Shown here: one piece after another, positions 1-10,200 of the stretch | Layout: the number at the start of each line of letters is the position of its first letter | Numbering within the stretch: position 1 is the stretch's first letter | Source: Opisthocomus hoazin | Taxonomy: Eukaryota > Chordata > Aves > Opisthocomiformes > Opisthocomidae | Assembly (NCBI RefSeq): GCF_030867145.1 | Contig: NC_134415.1 | Location: 18,640,417 to 18,704,416, forward strand | DNA: 64,000 nucleotides | Direction: 5' to 3' | The notes under the pieces: model-generated | Databases searched by the model: none | The model's input: only the letters and a program-made list of their open reading frames with translations | Told to the model about the DNA's origin: nothing | Translations under genes and position numbers: made by a program

Positions 1-805
1 TCTTACTGCCTCTCGTAGCTCTATGCCACTAGACAGCATTATAACAAAAGTACTCCTATAATTCTGCTTGTGTTGACAGACTGACATGTTCTACTATCTT
101 CTAGCATCAAATGACACGTGAATTTAATTCACATTTTTGTATTGACTCAGAACACAAATATATATTAGCACTGCCCATGCTGTGGGCAGTGTAACTGTGG
201 AATAGAGGGTTTTAATCTCCAGTGTTGAAAATCTAGCAGCTTTTATCATTAGTCCTGAAACACCTCAAGGCAGATAAAGGGGCAGCTTGCAGGGTTGTGC
301 CTCTACCTTTTCTTTCTTCTGCATTCCACTTTTAAGAAGTAACTAAATGAGGGAAATATGCTTCCTTGTTACAAAACTTTTTCTGCGTTTTCCCACCAAA
401 TAGCTATTTAGAAGTTCAGGCATATGCCATTTTCTGCCATTTCCTTAGAATCCCTAGAAATCATGTGATAGGCTTTTCTGCCACTTCACATTCTGAAAGG
501 TTGAGAAGCAGCCTGTGGAACTCTTTCTTCTTCTTAGTCCTGAATTAGAAAAACAGCAACTGCATAACAGGGTGTGTAGAGGGAAGTTCACATTCTGTAC
601 AACCACGGAAAGCCACACGTTGCTCACTATTAGTGTGTTCAGCTTGGTGCAAGACACAAAAGAAAACAATTTCTTTTGGAACTTTTAATTTAACCCGGTG
701 ACACAGTATGTTTTTCCTCAACTTTCAGGTTGTGTGTTCTACAAACTGTCCTTTTAACTATTAAAAAATTCTAAGTAATTTATAACATATTTCTTATCCT
801 CTCAG
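1..805 (+). other. DNAH8: DNAH8 intron (3' part), no exon seen
   Basis: AT-rich sequence upstream of the first recognisable DNAH8 exon. It ends in a pyrimidine-rich acceptor (cttatcctctcag, AG at 804-805). The short open frames in it have no dynein similarity and no paired splice sites. No repeat could be identified with confidence. Confidence 0.7.
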
Positions 806-962
806 ATACCAAAGTAATACAGCAGCTGATGTTCTAGATACTATTACCAACATTCAGCCTAAAGAAAGTGGTGCAGGACCTGGAGAAACTCGTGAAGAAA
901 TTGTTTATCGTTTAGCTGAAGACATGCTAGAGAAACTTCCTTCAGATTACATACCCCATGAG
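806..962 (+). CDS. DNAH8: DNAH8 exon (fifth from the end)
   Basis: A 157-nt exon: one base completes a codon begun upstream, then 52 codons follow ([20 protein letters not shown] at the start, LPSDYIPHE at the end). The acceptor AG is at 804-805. The donor is GC rather than GT (GAG|gcaagc, GC at 963-964). No GT donor near the end keeps the conserved dynein sequence, so the GC donor is the natural reading. The TNIQPKESG and EEIVYRL...DMLEKLP stretches are typical of DNAH5/DNAH8-type heavy chains. Confidence 0.92.
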
Positions 963-3900
963 GCAAGCTAATCTTTATTTTTTTCCTACTGTTCTCTCTG
1001 TTGAGTTTTCATGTAAGACATTCCAAAAAAGAAATCCTGAACTGTAAAGAAAGATCGTATAGCTAGTAGCAGATTCACAAGGAACCAACAACTTTATTGC
1101 TATCAGTGTGAATTGGTATGAGGCTTTTTTATTTAAAATCAAGACTTCTAATAATTGATCATGGAGATATGTCATGAAGGCTATGCTTGGACTTCCAAAG
1201 CTGCATGTGAAAACACAGAAAAAAATCAGTCTTTACTTTTTGTGACAGCAGTCTCCTAGGCCTTCTGGGTGAAGTTCTATTCTAGCAAAATCATGAATAA
1301 TTGGGTAGTATCAGGCAAAAAATAAAAATTAAATGTGCAACAGTTTTAAGGGGATAAATGTTAGTTGAATAATGTGAAGTACAAGTGTACTATCTACTTG
1401 TGACTATTACTAACGAGGGTGATGAAACACAGGAACAGGTTCCCCAAAGAGGTGGCAGATGCCCCATCCCTGGAAACATTTCAGGCCAGGTTGGACGGTA
1501 CTCTGAGCAAGCTGGTCTAGTTGAAGATATCCCCACTCAGGGGAGTCGGACTAGATGACCTCTGAAGGTCTCTTCCAACCCAAACTATTGTATGATTCTG
1601 TGATTCTACTTTTCTGAACACAAGAAAGTTAAGATGTCATATATAACAATGGTATTTCAACATTTCAGATTTAACTAAATTCCTTCTTCTGCAATCCTAT
1701 ATTTTAGGTAAAAGATCATTTAAATAAAATGGGACACCTTAATTCTATGAATATTTTTCTTCAGCAAGAAATTGACCGAATGCAGAAGGTGATCACAACA
1801 CTCCACAACAGTTTGAATGATCTTAAATTAGCCATAGAAGGAACTATTGTTATGAGTGAGGCAAGTAAAAACATATTTACTACATATGGAATACCTTGTT
1901 TTAAATTATTACCTTGATGTCTTTAGTTCATATATTATAATTTCATTCCTTCAGAATCTGAGAGATGCACTTGATAATATGTATAATGCTAGAATTCCTC
2001 AAGTATGGAAAAGAGTATCTTGGGATTCTTCAACACTTGGCTTCTGGTTCACTGAACTTTTGGAAAGAAATCACCAGTTCTCCACTTGGATATATGAAGG
2101 AAGACCAAACGTGTTTTGGATGACCGGATTCTTTAATTCGCAAGGTAAGGGTACTGAAAGGACTTGAGTAATAATGTATTTAATCATAATTTAATGGTTT
2201 TTACCACATATTTAATTTAATGTTACACCTAGAAAAAATGTCTTCATCACTGTCAGTATATGTCATAGAAGCCCAGATGATAAATGGATTCAAAAAGGAG
2301 ATTGGATAAAGTCATGGGAAACAGGTCCAATGGTAGCAATAAACATGACTGTCCAAATTTAACCTTCAAGTTGGGAGGTCTCTAAGCTCCAGGTTGCCAG
2401 AATCTGGAAGAACATAGAATGGAAAGGACTGATGTTCCATTTTACCTGTTGTAGTATTATTTCACTAAGCATCTGCCTTTCTCTAGTGTAAGAGACAGGA
2501 TGCTTGTATAACGGTCTTTTAGTCTGACCCATACAGGTTTTCTGTTACAGGAAAGAAAACATGCAGTTAACAAATAAAATGCTGTATTTTGTTGACATAT
2601 TGTAGCATGCTACGATACAACTTCTAAAGAAAATATACTTAATAATAATGATACAGTTTTTAAAGAAAACATGCATTTCCTGTGGTTTCAAACTGTTTAA
2701 CTCATTCCAAACTGTAAGTTGTGAGTATGGAAGAGCTTTAATCTAAATCAATATGTTATTCATATGCTATAGAGTAGTAACAGAAACAATTTTTTTACAG
2801 TAAGAACAATCATTCACTGGAACAACCGCCCCAGGGACATGTTAGAGTTCCCATTGCTGGAGGTTTTCAAGATGCAGTTGGAAAGGGTGCTAGATAATCT
2901 CATCTAAGCTGTCTTTCCCACAAAAGGTTGGACCAGGTGATTTTTCATGGTCCCTTCCAACCTGGGCTGTTCTATGATTCTATGAACATGCAACTATACC
3001 AGAATTTACGGCAGTTATCTATCTTTCACAGAGAATCATCAAACTATAGTTTTCTCAGTGTTTTCATTTCACACGTTATTTAATGAACAGTTTGTCCAAA
3101 TTAACCAAAGACATACTGCAAAGTACAAGTAAATGTTATCTACCATTATCTGTTACAGCTTGATACACTTATCATTTTATAGGAAAGAGGAAGAAAAACA
3201 AACTGCAACCATCTTCATGAGTAACAACACCTGTTACCTTGTTAGATGCATGTTCATAGAAGAATCTCATTTACCTTACACACCTGTCCATACAAAGTTA
3301 TTGTGAGAAACTTCTCCTGTATTCACAATGCTGCTCACCAGGAAATTCTGGGTATATCAAATCGTACAGTAAAGTTTAAAAATTGGCTGGTATGAGGGAA
3401 ATCAGAAATGGGACTACCCTGTGCTGCCACTGCAGGGAAATGTAGCCTGATGGCACTGGTGAATCAAGCTCTAAATTTATCATAGCATTGGCGAATACAC
3501 TATAATGTTAAAACATAAGGAATGTATTTTAGCAGTTTAGTGGAAAAATCTATAGTACTATAAAGTATCACCAATAATTGTATTTAAACCTGTTGTGATT
3601 TTTTTTAGCAATTATTGGTACTTATCTCCTATAAATTATCATTATTAAGGGATAATGTATGTTAGTGTTGGTATGATATTCCATTCAGTGTGCATGGTAC
3701 TTGGAATGAACAGGCTTATGAAAAAAGCAATAATCACACTATAGAGATATAATTAATTATTAGCAAAATTTAGAAGCCTAAATCACACTGTTTTGTTTTT
3801 ATCAAAATATATAGTATCTGAGAAATGAATACATGTTTAAGTACTACGTTAATTATATTTTCATCACATAAGGATTTTTTAGCTGTGACAAATATCTTAG

Positions 3901-6330
3901 CTTCTAACTGGTTTTGTCCTAATTAGCAGGTTAAACCACTTCTTAAATCTTGAAATGCTGTCTTCTGCTGCATGCCCATGTACTTTCATGATTCCCCCCC
4001 CAGCTTGTCAGTATTTCAGTCGGTGGTTTCACCTCCTTGTAGCTACTTGACAGCCCACAAAACACTAGAACGCTAGTCTGCTTTTCCTTTATGCCCTATC
4101 GAGAAGGAACTGATGCCATTTCATCTTTAAGTCTTTACAGTAATGACTCTTAAGTATGCAGTTCTCTATCATTAAACTTTTCTCTCTTCGCCTCAGTCTC
4201 TTTCTGACAACTCCAAGTAGTTCCCCATCTGGTAGCATAAAACAGCAGCTATTGTTTTGGTGACTGCATTGTCATCTTCTGAGACACTTATACAAGAACA
4301 ACCAGGCTGTTTGCCACAAGTGTTCCATTTTTGTAACTTATTCCTTTAGAACACATCCAAACCTCTTTGCTGCCCAGTTATTTGTTACCCTGTGCTTATA
4401 CTATTCAGCCTTTTACCTTCCAAAACTTTATTATTGCAAAACTCTGTAAAGTCTGTTCAAAACAATACTCAAAAAATCACCTAACTTGCTGCTTGATTGT
4501 GTCATCCTCTACTTTCTTTTCTGTCTAGGACTCCCTTTTCTTCACTAACAAAATATAAATTTTTCATCCTTCATAGGCACTGCCTTGTCTAGATTCTCCA
4601 CATTCATATAGTTATTTTTGTTATCACATTCAGATGCACCTTTTCTGTTTTTTGTCAGTGAAATTTATTTTATTTTTCTACTTCTTTCATTTAAAATAAA
4701 AATTGTCTTTTTTCTAAGTTGCCTTTGCATAAATATCAGCTCAATTAATTGATATCTTGTCTGCCTTCCAATTCCTTCTTGAAATACAAATCTGCCACGG
4801 ATCCTGTAGTTGATTGCCTAATGATAATTTGTAAATCAGTATCCTGAGCAAACATTCGTTAACTGAATAATGCAGTAGAAAAAAAAATATATTATTTTAT
4901 GTGCCATTTAAAAACATTTGTCTCAGTGTAATGCATTCTATGCCACTTTTGTCATTTGCTCCTATTTTGACCCCAAAGCAAAGTTTGCTATCACTAGTCA
5001 AGGTGCTCATTTTCAATAGAACTCTGAATATCTGTCTATAACATTCAGTGCAGAACCATGCAGATAACTGAGCAAGAGGGTTTTTTTGTCATGTGAGATA
5101 TGCTAAATCTCTGGCTTAATTTCTAAAGGATTCCTGACAGCAATGAGAAAAGAAGCAACTCAAGCATATAAAGGCTGGGCTTTAGATACAGTTACAATAT
5201 ATAACGAAGGGTTAAAGCAAAAAAAAGAAGAAATCACAGCATCTCCTTCTGTATGTATGACATGCAAAGTCTTAATTTCGGTATTTAATTTATATCGTGT
5301 ATCATTTAGTCATTTTGGATTGCTAGAGGAAAAAGTTACTATTGTCTTCACCTCACTGGTTTTGCTTAGCACAGACGATAGCTAATAACAAGCATGAAGA
5401 TTTAAATTCTTTTTATTTTGCAATTACAAAAACATTTTATTAAAAGAACCATTTCATTGTATTACCTCTCAATTTTTGGAATTTATAGTAAACTTTAGAT
5501 TAAATTGTGTAGTGTACCGGCTTTATTAAACATCTTTTATTGCCATCCATTTCAGTAGCATTATCTTCTGAAAAAGGATATTATAGTTTAAAATTAAATA
5601 GTTTGAAAGAGTCAACGTCAGCTATTTTTTAGTATAAAACAAATATTCCTTTTAATGGTTTAAACCAATTACCCATTTTACAAAACAGATGCTTTATTTT
5701 GTGTGATGTGTCTGCTTACTCTCCACACAGGAAGGAGTATATATCTATGGGCTATACTTGGAAGGTGCAGGCTGGGACAGACGAAACAGCAAACTTATTG
5801 AATGCACACCAAAGATTCTTTATGTCCAGCTGCCTGTGGTGCATATATTTGCTGTTAATACAACCAGTCCTAAGGATCCCAAGCTCTATGTTTGTCCTCT
5901 CTACAAGAAGTCCAAGAGGGCAGATCTGAACTACATTACAGTGATGTATCTAAGGACAGTAGTGTCTCCAGACCACTGGATATTGAGAGGAGTGGCTCTC
6001 CTGTGTGACATCAAGTAAACTGTTTTTCATACCATAACAGAAATAGAATATATGGCACAAGTATCCAATTACACACATAATTCTTCTGCTGCTTTTTATT
6101 TGCTGGCCATTGGTCATTCTACTAGAACTTTCATTTCAGACTTGGCTTAATGAATTTTTTTTCTGCTTCCAGTAAATTCAGTTTGTCTTGGCTATTTGGT
6201 GATAGTTTTAAAGTTCAGTTTTCAAAATAAGTTCACTGATTGTAATCTTTGATGTTTCCATTACATTACTTTAAAAAGGAGTATTTTCTTTAATAATGCA
6301 ATTAATGTAAAATAAAATGTGGTTAAACTT
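806..6330 (+). CDS. DNAH8: DNAH8, axonemal dynein heavy chain 8, 3' end (five terminal coding exons)
   Basis: This is the 3' end of an axonemal outer-arm-type dynein heavy chain, a microtubule motor ATPase of cilia and sperm flagella. The exons are 806-962, 1708-1860, 1955-2144, 5129-5250 and 5731-6018. Phases agree at every junction and the joined frame gives about 302 residues ending in a stop. The segment is the C-terminal, non-ATPase part of the heavy chain. Visible family hallmarks are [44 protein letters not shown] and the terminal [14 protein letters not shown]. The close paralogue DNAH5 shares these, but the [13 protein letters not shown] and [11 protein letters not shown] segments fit DNAH8 better, and GLP1R lies downstream as it does beside human DNAH8. 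The reading frame is intact. The upstream part of this very large gene lies outside the window. Confidence 0.93.
963..1707 (+). other. DNAH8: DNAH8 intron with GC-AG borders, carrying a CR1 fragment
   Basis: A 745-bp intron. It starts gcaagc and ends in an attttag acceptor. A CR1 3' end lies inside it at about 1414-1607. No other feature is seen. Confidence 0.85.
1414..1607 (+). mobile_element. CR1 LINE, 3'-terminal fragment
   Basis: Shows the characteristic 3' end of avian CR1: the 'ggaacaggttccccaaagag' stretch, then 'ccctggaaacatttcaggcc', then 'ctagatgacctctgaaggtc', then 'cttccaacccaaactatt', closing with the 8-bp tail units tgattctg/tgattct. It is a strongly 5'-truncated copy with no coding capacity, inserted in a DNAH8 intron in the gene's own orientation. 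Confidence 0.92.
1708..1860 (+). CDS. DNAH8: DNAH8 exon (fourth from the end)
   Basis: A 153-nt exon of 51 codons, phase 0 at both ends. It begins [20 protein letters not shown] and ends IEGTIVMSE. The acceptor is attttag (AG 1706-1707). The donor is again GC (GAG|gcaagt, GC at 1861-1862), and using it joins IVMSE to [10 protein letters not shown], as is conserved in dynein heavy chains. Confidence 0.94.
1861..1954 (+). other. DNAH8: DNAH8 short intron with GC-AG borders
   Basis: A 94-bp intron from gcaagt to tcattccttcag. The donor is the +2 C variant in the otherwise strong context GAG|GCAAGT. Confidence 0.88.
1955..2144 (+). CDS. DNAH8: DNAH8 exon (third from the end)
   Basis: A 190-nt exon of 63 codons plus one base (the first base of a split Gly codon). 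It begins [20 protein letters not shown]. It then contains [14 protein letters not shown], followed by [13 protein letters not shown]. These are core conserved blocks of the heavy-chain C-terminal region. Acceptor tcattccttcag, donor CAAG|gtaagg. Confidence 0.95.
2272..2420 (+). mobile_element. Ancient CR1-like LINE fragment
   Basis: Diverged stretch ('ggattcaaaaaggagattgg', later 'ctccaggttgccagaatctg') that resembles the 3' region of an old reptile/bird CR1 subfamily whose consensus carries a 'gccagaagctggg' block. The typical terminal 8-bp repeat is not evident. The assignment rests on pattern memory only. Confidence 0.5.
2777..2986 (+). mobile_element. CR1 LINE, 3'-terminal fragment
   Basis: Contains 'ctggaacaaccgccccaggg', 'gttagagttcccattgctgg', 'gttggaccaggtgatttttc' and 'cccttccaacctgggctgtt', then the tail ctatgattctatga. 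It is a 5'-truncated CR1 in the same orientation as DNAH8. Confidence 0.92.
5129..5250 (+). CDS. DNAH8: DNAH8 exon (penultimate coding exon)
   Basis: A 122-nt exon: two bases complete a Gly codon, then 40 codons ([20 protein letters not shown] at the start, EEITASPS at the end). The acceptor is ttctaaag (AG 5127-5128) and the donor is TCT|gtatgt at 5251. The GFLTAMRQE...KGWALD block is conserved in DNAH5/DNAH8. Confidence 0.94.
5251..5730 (+). other. DNAH8: DNAH8 last intron
   Basis: A 480-bp intron from gtatgt to ctccacacag. AT-rich; no internal feature seen. Confidence 0.85.
5731..6018 (+). CDS. DNAH8: DNAH8 terminal coding exon
   Basis: A 288-nt segment encoding 95 residues and a TAA stop at 6016-6018. 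It begins [20 protein letters not shown] and ends [17 protein letters not shown]. These are the two best-conserved blocks of the extreme C-terminus of axonemal heavy chains. The acceptor is ctccacacag. No frameshift or internal stop is present. Confidence 0.96.
   Translation, partial: EGVYIYGLYLEGAGWDRRNSKLIECTPKILYVQLPVVHIFAVNTTSPKDPKLYVCPLYKKSKRADLNYITVMYLRTVVSPDHWILRGVALLCDIK
6019..6330 (+). promoter_or_regulatory. DNAH8: DNAH8 3'UTR with polyadenylation signal
   Basis: AT-rich sequence after the DNAH8 stop. A canonical AATAAA lies at 6311-6316, about 295 nt past the stop, with a T-rich stretch following (ctttttcac near 6349). This is the most likely mRNA 3' end. The exact cleavage site cannot be fixed from sequence alone. 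Confidence 0.6.
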
Positions 6331-6990
6331 TAAAAGAGAAAAATGTAACTTTTTCACATTCCTTCTCGTATACAGCTTTTAGCTTGTGCTTCAGTGACAT
6401 ATGATGACAACAGAAGACAATATAGAACACACAAAAAAATGAAGTTCTCCCAGATACAACTTTTAAAATATTCCTGGATTCTGCATGATACATACATTAT
6501 TTTCTTTCCTGTGTAGGAAACTTTACATTTAAGACAGAAAAGTATATTTGATCCATAGTTTTTGCTTGGGGTTTCTCACAGTTCACTTGTCCTTGTTGAA
6601 CTATATAGCTTAAGCAAAACTACACCAGGAATGTTTGTGTCTGGAATATCTTGACATAAACCAGTACATTCTCCATCCAGTTTAGCTGTGTGGGAACACA
6701 GCTACAGAAGCAGAACAGTGCCAAATACTTAACATGGATGTTTTTGTAATTAGAGAACCAGATTATCTACAAGTACAATTATTTTCCTGCATCTCATCTT
6801 AGCTCTAAAATACAGGCTGGAATCCTTGGAGTGGCTATCACAGCATTATTCTGTGATAAACCTGATGAACATCCATGAATTTTCCAGGTATAATTAGTAT
6901 TAAACTATCTATCCATGTAGTACTAAAGAAGACACGCAGTCTACACTATCTCTTTAATAACCTGCATAAAATTTGTTCTTCCTTCAGATA
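6331..6990. other. Short intergenic stretch between convergent 3' ends
   Basis: About 650 bp of AT-rich DNA between the DNAH8 polyadenylation signal and the putative signal of the - strand gene. No coding exon or repeat is recognised. Confidence 0.5.
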
Positions 6991-6992
6991 CT

Positions 6993-6998
6993 TTTATT
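6993..6998 (-). promoter_or_regulatory. Candidate polyadenylation signal of the - strand gene
   Basis: TTTATT on the + strand reads AATAAA on the - strand. It lies about 60 nt beyond the TAA stop of the candidate terminal exon (7059-7057), which is close but workable for a short 3'UTR. Confidence 0.35.
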
Positions 6999-7056
6999 TG
7001 GCAATGCAGTTTTTCACTTACGCCCCATGTCTGGACTATGTTCTTCCTTTTGCAGT

Positions 7057-7203
7057 TTAAGAGTGATCAAATGCATCTGCTGTGACAAAGTCAGCTACTA
7101 CATGACGAAGTCCTGGGGCATCTGATGGGATGGTAAAAGGCTCTTCTTGAGTTAGAATCCTACGGCTTTCTGTTGGAGGCCACCATCCCAGGATATCCTC
7201 TTG
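7057..7203 (-). CDS. Candidate terminal coding exon of the - strand gene
   Basis: A 147-nt segment: 48 codons plus TAA, phase 0 at its start. The acceptor on the - strand is tgacctttcag, immediately before CAA-GAG. The peptide starts QEDILGWWPPTESRR, has EEPFTIPSDAPGLRHV in the middle and ends DAFDHS. The composition (WWPP, acidic and Pro-rich) looks like real protein rather than a chance frame. No family is recognised. Confidence 0.5.
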   Translation of the reverse strand, partial: QEDILGWWPPTESRRILTQEEPFTIPSDAPGLRHVVADFVTADAFDHS

Positions 7204-10200
7204 CTGAAAGGTCATCGCATATAGGAAGTAACAATACATATATACAAAATGATGAGCAGAGTAATTAAAAGGAAGACAATACAATTAAGTAAAATGTTTA
7301 TTCTCTCTCTGCTCTGTAGACTTCATTAGATCCAAATACAACAAACTAGCTAAGGTGTTCGGTAAAAATACACAGAAACTGTAAAAGTTAAAAGTTGCAC
7401 CACAGAACTCTATATGCACAGAAGGGGGGGGAAAAATCTGACTGTGCAACTGCAAGAGATTTTGCCCCAAGTAATCAAAAAATGGATGACAGTACTTGTG
7501 GGCTGAACCTAACCAGCAGTTAAATACCTGCCCAGTTGCTTGCTCACTCCGCCCTGCCCCAGCACAATGGGGGAAAGAATTGGAAGAGCAGAAGCTGAAA
7601 CCATGTGGGTCGAGATGAAGACAGTTAAAGAAGTGAGCAAAACTGCACACACAAGCAAAGTGAATTAAGGAATTTATTTACTGCTTCCCACCGGCAGGCA
7701 GATGTTCTTCCCAGGGCCTCAGCATGCATAATGATTACTTGGGAAGACAGACACAATAAGCACAAATATCACCCTTCCTTCTCCTTTCCCCAAGCCTTTG
7801 TGCTGAACATGACATCACATGGTATGGAATAGCCCTTTGGACAGTTTGGGTCAGCTGTCCAGGCTTTTCCACCCCCACATTCCTGCACACTCCCAGTGTG
7901 GGGACAGAGGAGGAAAAAGTTCATATCCAAAAAACAGCACAACAACTATAGTGTATTAATTCCTAAAGTTTTTTTCTTGGTCTGGCCTTTGAGCTTAATT
8001 ACAACGGGGAAACTCTGTGTAACCCTGCGAATACCCCCACAGGTGGAAGGCGTGCACGGCCACATCTACAAGTGAAAGTCTATGTAGGAAAACTCCAGGG
8101 AAGGTGCAAATTAATAATGTGCTGAGTTATTTAACTTAGACTGAAGAAGATTTTACTCTCCATCCTGTATAATATCAAGAATAGAGATGAGTAGCATATC
8201 GTTGATCTCAACTATTTCATACATTGCATCAAATTCTTGAGAGCATCTCTGTCCTCGGTTTGTCAGAGTCCAGTCGCCATTTCCCATCCCCTCTGATCCT
8301 GTCTGGGGGTTTGTTCTGTTCTGTTTCCTCAATACCATGTATTAGCTCATTACTTCCAGGTAAGAATGTTAATCTCCACGTAGCTTTCCAGTGAGTTTAT
8401 GGAAATCATCTATGTTTTGTGACAGAAACAATCTACTATCTATTCAGAAGGCTCCTTTTTTGCCTTTGCGTGCTTTGACAATATTCACAAAGTATTTCTC
8501 CATCCTAGTCATATGTGGGATAGTAAATGCTTACACTTACTTTGGTGACAACCAGCTCTTCAAACATCTAACAAGGTGGAGTTAATTACTTGAATCACCA
8601 CAAATTATTCATTTCAGCTGACATAATCTATAGGAATTCCAGACCTCAGTTCAAGAGCTTTTGCTGCCAGGAATGCTCTATACATCCAAGATATTGTAAC
8701 AAGCATTCAAATTCCTAAATTTATTCTAATTTTTTTTTTTCAAGCTACTGAACAAATTACTTCCTGAACCTTTTTATGTTCATTTGCCATTCAAGATACT
8801 GCTGTCCAAGTTGTGAGATGGTATTGTGGTCCCCGATTTGACAAAGACAAGAACGCCATGTCAGCAAAACACAAATATTTAACAGATAATCAAAAAAAGA
8901 CAAATACTTGAAATACGACATTTAACTAGTCTCTGTGAAAGCAAGGGCCGAACATACGAAGATCTGTGTTTCAGAATGTGAAGAAGAACATGTCCAGAAT
9001 TAGCATAGAGGGTGCATCCATAGTCTGTATTATTCTTTCCTCGCTCGGTGGAACTGTCACCCAGGAGGATTTTCGTACTCTTTTCCTCTGATTTTCAGAG
9101 CTCAGTTCAAGCAGGGAAGACAAGGGAAGGCATAATCTTTCCCACTGCTTTGGAGTGGGCACATTAATTGGAAGTCATTGATCTGCCAGTATGTCAAGAT
9201 ACTCACTTTTCATAGAAGTGTTTGTTCTTAGGTGATGATTCAACAGAAGTTTGGAGCATGGCTGTATGATGAGCTTTTATATAACATCGTGCAGAGTTAA
9301 TAAAAGCTATGGAAAAGAGCTTGCAGATGGGGGGAGAGGCGAAAGCATTTGTTTTCTGGTCAGGTTGCTACATCTCATAAAACCACTGACTGGAATGAGC
9401 TTGTTCCAAGAAGGTAACATTTCAGCTAAACTTTAACTTAAAAGATTCATTAATTCCACAGAACATTTTTCTTCATCCACACCCTCTGTTTCTGCCTCTA
9501 GACTCTGGTTGATTGTAACTAAAATTTGTTCAGCAGAGATTCAGAATATTCATTTTCAAGGTGAAATATTTTACAGAAAGACCTACAGTTTTCTTGTTCA
9601 GTAATCATTCACTGACTATATCTATTCTTAACATTTAAACTCGTTATTTTTTGATAGTCTGAAGAACATTTGGCAGCAGTACGTAATTATAATTCTGTTG
9701 ACAAGAGTACTGAAAATCAAAAGTATAAAATGTGCAAGCTGCAGTTTTAAGTATACTGATGTTTCTGATTTTTTTTTTAATATTGGAGTGTAATTGCACA
9801 ACTACGATAAGTCTCTTGATCAGACTTCTTCAGAAGCCTCTGGTGTTATGTATACTCCTAGGGCAGACATCACACATACTAAATCAGACTTTGTAAGATG
9901 TCGTACTCGCATCAGCAACACACAAGCAGGGTATTCCTGAGGGAAGTCTAGTTGTATAAACACCAAAAGAGAAGCCTTTTCTGGTGATTAATACCGCCTT
10001 CAGAGCACAAAAGAAACATGTATAGATTAACTCTCAAAATTCAGGAAAACTTTTTTTTTTTTTTTTAACTTAGCAACAGTCCACTATAAAAGTGAAATCC
10101 AGAAACAGATTTTGGAAACAGAAATACCACGATTCTTATACAGCAGAGATTAGGATGGGGAAATAAACAACTGCTAACATGTTGACTTATTTTTATGCCC

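Larger units (their letters stand above)
2145..5128 (+). other. DNAH8: DNAH8 intron with CR1 fragments
   Basis: A 2,984-bp AT-rich intron with ordinary GT (2145) and AG (5127-5128) borders. It contains an old CR1 piece near 2272-2420 and a CR1 3' end near 2777-2986. I see nothing else between 2990 and 5128. Confidence 0.85.

Noticed and set aside
8157..8298. Open - strand segment (ends DIIQDGE) with possible splice borders, ORF 8338-8153
   Set aside because: Its phases (two bases in, two bases out) do not fit the neighbouring candidate exons, and the acceptor has a poor pyrimidine tract.
9216..9268. - strand segment before a strong gtgagt donor (MLQTSVESSPKNKHF)
   Set aside because: Good donor but weak acceptor, and its phase is incompatible with the next candidate exon at 9147-9061.
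9800..9985. Long open - strand stretch with two simultaneous open frames
   Set aside because: Both frames end in stops with no GT donor before them, and two frames open at once suggests chance.
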